Shown here piece after piece: positions 1 to 5,835 of a stretch of 11,061 bases of DNA. A model generated the notes under the pieces. It ran no database searches and was not told the origin of the DNA. It saw nothing but the letters and a program-made list of their open reading frames with translations. The stretch comes from Clostridia bacterium. Lineage in GTDB: Bacteria > Bacillota > Clostridia > Christensenellales > Maliibacteriaceae. Every line of letters starts with the position of its first letter. Position 1 is the first letter of the stretch. The stretch lies in assembly GCA_017935825.1 (NCBI GenBank), contig JAGBGW010000004.1, positions 1 to 11,061 on the forward strand. Direction: 5' to 3'. A program made the position numbers and the translations under genes.

Positions 1-3000
1 ACGCTGGATGCCTCCAACGTGGCAGGTCAGGGCAACCAGATCTCCCGTGCATCGCAGCAGTACTATACCAACAAGACCTTCACTGCAAGCAATTCCGATG
101 AATTGAACGATGTTTTCAAGTCCATTGTGGATGAGATCATCCTGCAGTCCCGCTATTTGCCCACGCAGATCGAAGATCACCATAACTACAGCGGTTACAT
201 CACCTTCACCGACCATATCGGTGAATATATGAATGTGGAACAGATCCACGGCATGCTCGTCGGCGATACCCTCTTTGACGGTTCTTCCTTTGCCTCCAAG
301 TTTGCAGACGAACAAAGCGCACTTGCATTCTTCGGCACGGCGGACAATCCTTCCGTCATCGGCGATGAATTCATCTTCTCTGTCAAAGAGCGCATCGGTA
401 TCGACGGTCCCACCGCACGAAACCTTGTATCCCACGCATGGCAGTACGGTCAGCTGTACTACAACAGCGAAGACGATTTTTCCAACGCCATGTGCTGGTA
501 TATCGATGCAGACGGCAGTTACCTTGGCTTCTGCGATGAGGAATATGACGAACCCGTTCCCGCAAATGCCAAATACATTTGCCGCGGCTACGGTTTCCTT
601 GATACCACGCAGGTAGCAGGTTCCACCGCGCAGGGCAACCTTCTGTACTGCTCCGTGCGCACACAGACCGAAATCACCGTGCAAAACGGCGAAGTTACCG
701 AATACGGCGATACGACCCTGCTTTGGAAGATCCCCGCTTCGATGATCCCCATGGTGGCCTACGAGTTTACGCTGGAGAACGATTCTTTGGACGACCCCGG
801 CAAAATCACCATGAAATCCAACGTGGCAGAGGCATATCCCATCCGTTTGATCTACGAAGTCGGTCTGGATGAAACCATCAATGAATCCAACGTGGCGGAC
901 CTTGTGGATGATTCCCACATCATGCCCGACGGTTCCTACGTGTTCTACACCAACCAGTGGGATGCAGATGCCCTGACAGACGTCGGCGTCAACACCACCG
1001 CCGATTTCCACCCTGCGGAGGAAAACGAGCGCTTCCATTTCACCGAAGACTCTCCCGTTTATATCAAAAACGATGACGGTGAATATGTACTGTACACCGA
1101 TACGAAGGCACCTTCTGCACAGGATGCAACGTACTACACCCGTGTCGCTGTCTTTGACTGGTCCGATGCAGATGACATCAAACTGACCTACAACTACATC
1201 GCCCTTGCACAGGCAACGCTGGACCATGTACAGTACGACGAAGATATCAAGGATTGGTACATTCCCCTTGGTACCCACCGCAACGTGGTACGCTACACGG
1301 CAACAAAGTCTGCCAACAATACCGAAACGCTGGATTCCTACTTCTATTCTCCCACCTCGTCTTCCGACGGTGAAACGCACCATCGCTACACCATCATGGG
1401 CAACAACGGCCGCCTGATCTATCGCCCCAGTCAGGGTCTTCGCATCGAAAAGCAGGTCAGCGTCCATGTGCCCGGCGCAGATCCTTCCTTCACCTTTACG
1501 GTAAAGCGCACGGATAGCGATGATGATAACGGTACCTATCGCTACGTACATGTCAACGCATCCGGCGTATCTGCGACAGGAACCATCACCTTCACCGATT
1601 CCGTTGCAGCCTTCACGCTGAAGGACGACGAAGTCGCCTACATCGTGGATCTTCCCGAAGATGCATGCTATGAAGTCCGCGAAGGTGCATATACCGGTTA
1701 CACACTGACGGGAATTTCTGTAGACGGTTCACCCAAGACCGGTCATATCACCCAGGATTCCACCGCACAGGTCACCATCGCACAGCATCAGCTGCATGAA
1801 GTTCTCTTCACCAATGCCAAGGATACCTCCGGCGCACTGACCATCCGAAAGATCGTGGAACACCCCAATGGCAGCGGCTATCAGGTGCCCGAAGATCTGT
1901 CCTTCCGCTTCCTTGTAGATCTGGGTACGGACTACGCAGGCCGCACGCTGGACGTTTACTTCAGCAACATCAAAACCGAAAAGCAGTACACCGTTGCCGC
2001 TGACGGCACGATCACCATCAATCTTGTGCATGATCAAAGCGCAACGCTCAACAACCTTGACATGGATACCACCGTCACGGTCACCGAGATCGATCTTGAT
2101 GCACACAAGGGCTTTACCGTAACACCCGATGCATCGCAGACCGTGGTCATCCCCGAAAATGCATACGCATCGCTGACCTTTACCAATACCTACGATCCTG
2201 CAGATGTGGATCCCGTCAATCTGACCGTCACCGGTCAAAAGGTGCTCCTTGGCCGTGATTGGCAGGATGGTGATACCTTCACCTTTGTACTGGAAGCACA
2301 CGTTGTCCAGGGCGATGAAATGGTCTGGTCCAAAATCGATGAACAGACCGTCACCTACGACAGCACAAACGCTGACTTTGATCAGATCAGCTTCTCCGAT
2401 GCAATGAGCAAGCAGGTCTATAGCACCCCCGGCGTCTACGCCTATCGTCTCAGCGAGGTGGAAGGCTCCATCGGCGGCATCGCCTACGATCCTGTCGTCA
2501 GCTACTTCGACGTGGTGGTCGGCGACGCTGACATGGACAGCAAACTGGAGATCCAGGACGTGATCGGCTACCGTGACATCACCGTCACCAAGCCCACGGC
2601 TGAAAATCCCGCTTACAATGTGGATGTACGCTACACCAATCGATATGCAGCCCACGGCGCAGCATCGCTGGATGTGAACATCGAAAAGGTGCTGGAGGAT
2701 CGCTCCGGTCAGAACATGACGGCAGAAGGCTTCACCTTTGGTCTGTACAATGAAGACGGCACACTGGTCAAGGCATCCGATGCGACCTCCGCTGCAGGCG
2801 AAGCGACCATCCGTCTGGTCTATGACGAGACCGACATCGGCGAAACTTACGTCTATACCCTGCGTGAGATCGACGGCGGCGTCGACGGCATGACCTACGA
2901 CAGCACCGCGTACAAACTGCAGGTTTCCATCATCGACAGTCTTGACGGCACCATCTGCATTCAGGTAAAAGATGAAGACGGCAACCTGCTGTCCGAAGAC

Positions 3001-3975
3001 GACGGTACCGATGCTGAATTTGAGGCACAGTTCCGCAACATCTACGATCCCAAGGATGTAGCATTCACCCTTGCCGGCGACAAGGATCTGACCGGCCGCG
3101 CAATGGCTGCAGGTGAATTCAGCTTCCTTTTATATGAGACGGGCGCAGACTTTGTCGTCGCAGAAGATGCAACACCGCTGCAGACGGCAGCAAATTCCAA
3201 CGCAGAAGGCGCATTTGCGTTCGATACCATCACCAAGAAGGAAGTCGGTACCTACTACTACGTTGTGGCAGAAGATGATTCCGCTGCACTTGGCGGTGTG
3301 ACCTACGATCAGACCCGTTACCATGTAACGGTAGTGGTCGAAGATCATAACGGTGAACTGAAAGCAGACGTGACCATCACCAAGCAGGATGGCTCGGAAG
3401 CTGCACTGAAGTTTGTAAACAGCTATGCACCCAAGGCCGTTGAAGTTACTGTAAACGGCAGCAAGGTTTTGAACGGTGCAACGCTGGAAGCAAATGCATT
3501 CACCTTCGCACTGTACAACGCAGACAGCGATTTCAACACCGCAGGTGCTGCGATCCGCACTGCAAAAAATAGCGCAAACGGCACCTTTGCATTCCCCGTC
3601 ATCCAGATCGATCAGGCAGGCACTTACTACTTCATCGCTGCAGAAGATGATTCCGATCCCATCGAAAACATCCTCTACGATGCACAGGTCTATCACCTGA
3701 CGCTGACTGCAGAAGATAACGGAGACGGTACGCTTCGCACCACATTGGTCATCGAAACTGCAGAAGGCAAAGCGGCTGATGAGATCGTCTTCACCAACAC
3801 CTACACGCCGCCGCAGGAACCTCCGAAGGAAGATCCGCCGGCAGAAGAACCTAAGGATGACCCGCCCAAGACCGGCGACAATATGTCTGTCGCACTTTGG
3901 ATGCTGATATCCGCAACAATGATCGCGCTGCTTGCAGCAGCAGCTGTTCTGCCTCGCAGGGCTCGCAGCAAATAA
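1..3975 (+). CDS. Cell-wall-anchored multidomain adhesin / pilus-tip-like protein, 5' end outside window
   Basis: This is a sortase-anchored surface protein that probably mediates adhesion. The frame is open from base 1, so the GTG at 19 is unlikely to be the start and the gene is cut by the window edge. Codons 1 to about 55 look like the end of a vWA domain (SDELNDVFKSIVDEI). A long beta-rich region follows (YSGYITFTDHIGEYMN onward, to about 1430). Two Cna-B/DUF5979-like domains lie at about 1438-1815 and 1816-2200. Four tandem FctA-type (Spy0128-like) domains follow at about 2203-2649, 2650-3051, 3052-3432 and 3433-3807. Each has a candidate isopeptide Lys (codons at 2239, 2686, 3082, 3463), a Glu (2455, 2866, 3271, 3643) and a terminal Asn (2638, 3037, 3418, 3796). 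A Pro/Glu-rich stalk, the sorting motif PPKTG (3862-3876), a hydrophobic segment (about 3886-3951) and the basic tail RRARSK complete it. The motif departs from LPXTG in its first residue. No sortase is in the window. Ligand and pilus membership are unknown. Confidence 0.92.
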   Translation, partial: TLDASNVAGQGNQISRASQQYYTNKTFTASNSDELNDVFKSIVDEIILQSRYLPTQIEDHHNYSGYITFTDHIGEYMNVEQIHGMLVGDTLFDGSSFASKFADEQSALAFFGTADNPSVIGDEFIFSVKERIGIDGPTARNLVSHAWQYGQLYYNSEDDFSNAMCWYIDADGSYLGFCDEEYDEPVPANAKYICRGYGFLDTTQVAGSTAQGNLLYCSVRTQTEITVQNGEVTEYGDTTLLWKIPASMIPMVAYEFTLENDSLDDPGKITMKSNVAEAYPIRLIYEVGLDETINESNVADLVDDSHIMPDGSYVFYTNQWDADALTDVGVNTTADFHPAEENERFHFTEDSPVYIKNDDGEYVLYTDTKAPSAQDATYYTRVAVFDWSDADDIKLTYNYIALAQATLDHVQYDEDIKDWYIPLGTHRNVVRYTATKSANNTETLDSYFYSPTSSSDGETHHRYTIMGNNGRLIYRPSQGLRIEKQVSVHVPGADPSFTFTVKRTDSDDDNGTYRYVHVNASGVSATGTITFTDSVAAFTLKDDEVAYIVDLPEDACYEVREGAYTGYTLTGISVDGSPKTGHITQDSTAQVTIAQHQLHEVLFTNAKDTSGALTIRKIVEHPNGSGYQVPEDLSFRFLVDLGTDYAGRTLDVYFSNIKTEKQYTVAADGTITINLVHDQSATLNNLDMDTTVTVTEIDLDAHKGFTVTPDASQTVVIPENAYASLTFTNTYDPADVDPVNLTVTGQKVLLGRDWQDGDTFTFVLEAHVVQGDEMVWSKIDEQTVTYDSTNADFDQISFSDAMSKQVYSTPGVYAYRLSEVEGSIGGIAYDPVVSYFDVVVGDADMDSKLEIQDVIGYRDITVTKPTAENPAYNVDVRYTNRYAAHGAASLDVNIEKVLEDRSGQNMTAEGFTFGLYNEDGTLVKASDATSAAGEATIRLVYDETDIGETYVYTLREIDGGVDGMTYDSTAYKLQVSIIDSLDGTICIQVKDEDGNLLSEDDGTDAEFEAQFRNIYDPKDVAFTLAGDKDLTGRAMAAGEFSFLLYETGADFVVAEDATPLQTAANSNAEGAFAFDTITKKEVGTYYYVVAEDDSAALGGVTYDQTRYHVTVVVEDHNGELKADVTITKQDGSEAALKFVNSYAPKAVEVTVNGSKVLNGATLEANAFTFALYNADSDFNTAGAAIRTAKNSANGTFAFPVIQIDQAGTYYFIAAEDDSDPIENILYDAQVYHLTLTAEDNGDGTLRTTLVIETAEGKAADEIVFTNTYTPPQEPPKEDPPAEEPKDDPPKTGDNMSVALWMLISATMIALLAAAAVLPRRARSK

Positions 3976-3986
3976 AACTTAAATGG

Positions 3987-4024
3987 AAAAAAGGCTGTAT
4001 CCGGTTTGGATACAGCCTTTTGAT
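3987..4024. terminator. Bidirectional intrinsic terminator between convergent genes
   Basis: A 14-base-pair stem pairs 3989-4002 with 4008-4021 around a five-base loop (GGTTT). The core AAGGCTGTATCC is mirrored by GGATACAGCCTT. A T-run follows the stem on the plus strand, and the A-run before it gives six T's on the minus strand. It sits 11 bases after the adhesin stop and 11 bases beyond the stop of the convergent regulator gene, so it can end both transcripts. Confidence 0.9.
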
Positions 4025-4032
4025 TTGTAATT

Positions 4033-4638
4033 TCATCTTTTCCGCGTACGCAGCAACGCTTTTCGATCCATATACAGACCATCACGGCTGCAGTACACAT
4101 ACAGCATGCCGTATGCCATGCGGGGCATGCGAAGTTGCGCGTTTTGTTCGGGGTAGAGTTTTTGGAGGTAACACCTGTCGCCCGTGACACAGGCAACGAA
4201 GGAAATAAAATGCTCCTTTTCCATGGGATGGTCGATGGTAACAAAGAAGTCGCCGTCACTGTCCTCCACCAAAAGATCGGGCATTCCATCTTTCTGCACG
4301 ACCTCTGCTTCCAGCTTTCTTCCGCAGCAGAAGATCGCCGCGTTGCCCGTCGCCGTCAGAACATTGCCGCAATGAGGACAGACGAAGAATTTCATCTTCT
4401 TTAAATTGCCGCTGTCGGGTGCATTCTGCTCAATTTCACCGTCCATCAATTGAATGATATCTACACCGAAAATCTCGGACAGCGCGCTCCAAAGGGGCAG
4501 GTCGGGACAGCCCATACCGCACTCCCATTTGGAGACGGTTTTGTTGGATACGCCCAAGGCATCCGCCACCTGTGCCTGTGTCATCCCTTGTTGGGTGCGC
4601 AGTTCAAACAGCAGTTTGCCGATTTTCATACAATCCAT
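4033..4638 (-). CDS. XRE-family HTH regulator fused to a desulfoferrodoxin-like metal-binding module
   Basis: This 201-residue protein is a probable cytosolic one-component transcription regulator. Residues about 5-62 form a Cro/CI-type helix-turn-helix (MTQAQVADALGVSNKTVSKWE). From residue 84 it resembles desulfoferrodoxin. FFVCPHCGN and FCCGRKL place Cys87, Cys90, Cys104 and Cys105 in the C-x2-C...C-C pattern of the desulforedoxin FeS4 site. HPMEKEHF (His137, His143) matches the superoxide reductase signature HPMxxEH. The later C-x-x-H-G motif is CSRDG here (Cys183, Asp186), and no His exists between residues 105 and 137, so at most three of the five usual active-site ligands remain. I infer metal or redox sensing rather than catalysis. 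The ATG at 4638 was chosen because GGAAGG lies nine bases upstream; a second ATG three codons in is possible. It lies downstream of the nagB-like gene on the same strand. Confidence 0.88.
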   Translation of the reverse strand: MDCMKIGKLLFELRTQQGMTQAQVADALGVSNKTVSKWECGMGCPDLPLWSALSEIFGVDIIQLMDGEIEQNAPDSGNLKKMKFFVCPHCGNVLTATGNAAIFCCGRKLEAEVVQKDGMPDLLVEDSDGDFFVTIDHPMEKEHFISFVACVTGDRCYLQKLYPEQNAQLRMPRMAYGMLYVYCSRDGLYMDRKALLRTRKR

Positions 4639-4653
4639 CTTGTTTCACCTTCC

Positions 4654-4673
4654 AATCTTGTTACAAGAAGATT
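4654..4673. promoter_or_regulatory. Imperfect 20-bp dyad, candidate operator of the HTH regulator
   Basis: The outer arms are AATCTT and AAGATT, and the centre contains CTTGT-T-ACAAG (4657-4667). Sixteen of 20 positions match their own reverse complement. The dyad lies immediately upstream of the regulator's ribosome binding site and overlaps the predicted -10 box and start of transcription, a usual place for autorepression by an XRE-type protein. Binding is inferred. Confidence 0.4.
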
Positions 4674-4699
4674 GTGCCATGGAGCGTGCGGAAAAACAA
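4671..4699 (-). promoter_or_regulatory. Possible weak promoter for the HTH regulator
   Basis: On the minus strand, TTGTTT (4694-4699) and CACAAT (4671-4676) are separated by 17 bases. Both hexamers depart from consensus, so this is a tentative call. Read-through from the nagB-like gene is an alternative source of transcript. Confidence 0.3.
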
Positions 4700-4709
4700 T
4701 CCACGCTCC
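4681..4709 (-). other. GC-rich stem-loop after the nagB-like gene, no T-tract
   Basis: GGAGCGTG (4681-4688) and CACGCTCC (4702-4709) form a perfect 8-bp stem with a 13-base loop, beginning 7 bases past the nagB-like stop. No T-run follows on the minus strand, so it is not a standard intrinsic terminator. It could mark a processed or stabilised 3' end, or a leaky attenuator between the two minus-strand genes. The loop overlaps the possible -35 box of the regulator. Confidence 0.5.
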
Positions 4710-4716
4710 GCAGATA

Positions 4717-5451
4717 TCAGTAGCGGATCACGTCCTGCGCGCTTTCGCTGTCAAGGTACAGCGTCCAGTCGGGATGGGTTTTGAGTAAGGTGGCAGGAAT
4801 AAGATTTGTGACCTTCTTTGCCTGCAGCACGCGGCGCACCGCATCGCGCTTGACCTCGTAAGGCACGCAGGAGATGATGCGCTCGCACTTCATAATTTCC
4901 TTGGGTGTCATGGAGACAGCTTGCCTGGGCACATCGTCGAGGGTAGCAAACCACCCCTCGCCCATCTGCTGACGCTTGCAATCCTCGTCCAGATTGACGA
5001 TGATGTACGCCTCATCGGTATCAAAATCCGCAGGCGGATCGTTGAAGGCAATGTGGGTGTTTTCACCGATGCCGATGAGTCCCAGATCGATGGGCGCACG
5101 GCGAAGTTCACGGGTCAGTTCTTCGATATTTTCCTTTGTACCGTCCACAAAATGCACGGCTTTCAAGGCAGGAAGCTTGTCCACAAAACGCTCCTGCAGA
5201 TATTTTCGGAAGCTGGCAGGGTGCGTGATGGGCAGGTCCACATATTCATCCAGATGGAACATCTGGACACACTCCCAGCGCACGTCCTCTCGTGTCAGCG
5301 CATCCAGCGTATCAAACTGGGAAGCACCCGTGGAAAGCACGATGCGTGCCTCACCTTTTTCTTCGATCACATCACGCAGGATCTGCGCCGCATGCGCCGC
5401 GGCACGGGCGCCCAGTTCAACTTTGTCTTTGGCAATATTGATGGTAAACAT
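4717..5451 (-). CDS. nagB: Glucosamine-6-phosphate deaminase/isomerase-family protein (NagB-like)
   Basis: NagB converts glucosamine 6-phosphate to fructose 6-phosphate and ammonia in the cytosol, linking amino sugar use to glycolysis. Visible family motifs are LSTGASQ (residues 39-45, phosphate loop), FHLDEYVDL (65-73, with Asp68 matching E. coli Asp72), GIGENTHIAFNDPP (127-140) and IPATLLKTHPDWTLYLD (218-234). The active-site loop is not canonical. The position of E. coli Asp141 is Asn131, as in some Gram-positive NagB proteins; the Gly before the catalytic His (His133) is Thr132; and the position of Glu148 is Asp138. At 244 residues it is slightly shorter than E. coli NagB (266). The family is clear but the exact substrate is less so; a related sugar-phosphate isomerase is possible. 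The ATG has AAGGAG eight bases upstream. It is divergent from feoA. Confidence 0.75.
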   Translation of the reverse strand: MFTINIAKDKVELGARAAAHAAQILRDVIEEKGEARIVLSTGASQFDTLDALTREDVRWECVQMFHLDEYVDLPITHPASFRKYLQERFVDKLPALKAVHFVDGTKENIEELTRELRRAPIDLGLIGIGENTHIAFNDPPADFDTDEAYIIVNLDEDCKRQQMGEGWFATLDDVPRQAVSMTPKEIMKCERIISCVPYEVKRDAVRRVLQAKKVTNLIPATLLKTHPDWTLYLDSESAQDVIRY

Positions 5452-5485
5452 ATGGAGTTCTCCTTACACGATCAGGCTTTTTTTG

Positions 5486-5515
5486 AGTATATCATCAAGC
5501 GCGCAGATGCCACAA
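5486..5515 (-). promoter_or_regulatory. Predicted promoter of the nagB-like gene
   Basis: Reading the minus strand, TTGTGG (5510-5515) is followed after 18 bases by TATACT (5486-5491). The -10 box matches consensus at five of six positions and the -35 box at three. It lies about 35 bases upstream of the start codon, leaving a short leader with a good ribosome binding site. Confidence 0.55.
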
Positions 5516-5536
5516 GTACCTTTCACGCAAAGAAAA

Positions 5537-5587
5537 CACCTCGCATAAACTGCCCATGAGAAGTTTTTCAGATTTTTTGTCGAGGTG
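5537..5587 (+). promoter_or_regulatory. Inverted repeat that can mask the feoA ribosome binding site
   Basis: CACCTCG (5537-5543) is the exact reverse complement of CGAGGTG (5581-5587), and the second arm contains the feoA Shine-Dalgarno sequence GAGGTG. If the transcript begins upstream of 5537, the 7-bp helix would cover the ribosome binding site, with a 37-base loop that can hold a smaller TGAGA/TTTCA stem. I could not locate a convincing feoA promoter, so it is unknown whether the left arm is transcribed. No clear Fur or DtxR box was recognised in this divergent region. Confidence 0.35.
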
Positions 5588-5595
5588 ACTTGGCT

Positions 5596-5823
5596 ATGGT
5601 CATATCCTTGGATGAACTGCCCGTGGGCACACAGGCAAGGGTTCTTTCGTTGGAACATACAGGACCGATCCGCCGTCGGTTGGCGGATCTGGGCTTGATT
5701 TCAGGCGCAGTCGTGCAATGTGTGGGAGTAAGTCCCATGGGCGATCCCCATGCGTATCTGATCTGCGGCGCAGTGATCGCCCTTCGCCTTTGCGATTGCA
5801 AAAAGATACTTGTACTACGGTAA
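5596..5823 (+). CDS. feoA: FeoA, ferrous iron transport accessory protein
   Basis: This 75-residue protein is a single SH3-like FeoA domain. FeoA is a small cytosolic partner needed for, or modulating, Fe(II) uptake by the FeoB permease. The typical pattern is visible: VISLDELPVGTQARV, then RRRLADLGLISGAVVQ, a GDPHAYLICG turn and a closing ALRLCDCKKILVL strand. The start is taken as the ATG at 5596 because GAGGTG (5582-5587) lies eight bases upstream. A TTG two codons earlier is in frame but only two bases from that site. The stop is followed at once by the feoB ribosome binding site, so the pair is one operon and probably translationally coupled. No feoC gene is present. Confidence 0.93.
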   Translation: MVISLDELPVGTQARVLSLEHTGPIRRRLADLGLISGAVVQCVGVSPMGDPHAYLICGAVIALRLCDCKKILVLR

Positions 5824-5835
5824 AGGAGGCATCCC

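Noticed and set aside
19..21. GTG at 19 as the adhesin start
   Set aside because: The frame is open from base 1 in the same vWA-like sequence, there is no ribosome binding site, and a surface protein would need a signal peptide, which is absent. The gene starts upstream of the window.
1729..2655. A 308-codon open frame antisense to the adhesin, and a similar 188-codon one at 3130-3696
   Set aside because: The plus strand encodes recognisable isopeptide-type domains throughout. The antisense frames are by-products of the adhesin's codon pattern and match no family I recognise.
3801..4289. A 162-codon minus-strand frame across the end of the adhesin and the regulator
   Set aside because: It overlaps the HTH-desulfoferrodoxin gene in another frame and crosses the bidirectional terminator. 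It shows no family features.
5544..5551. CATAAACT before feoA as a -10 box
   Set aside because: No acceptable -35 hexamer lies 16-18 bases upstream, so it is too weak to call a promoter.
5590..5592. TTG at 5590 as the feoA start
   Set aside because: Only two bases separate it from the GAGGTG ribosome binding site. The ATG at 5596 has normal spacing.
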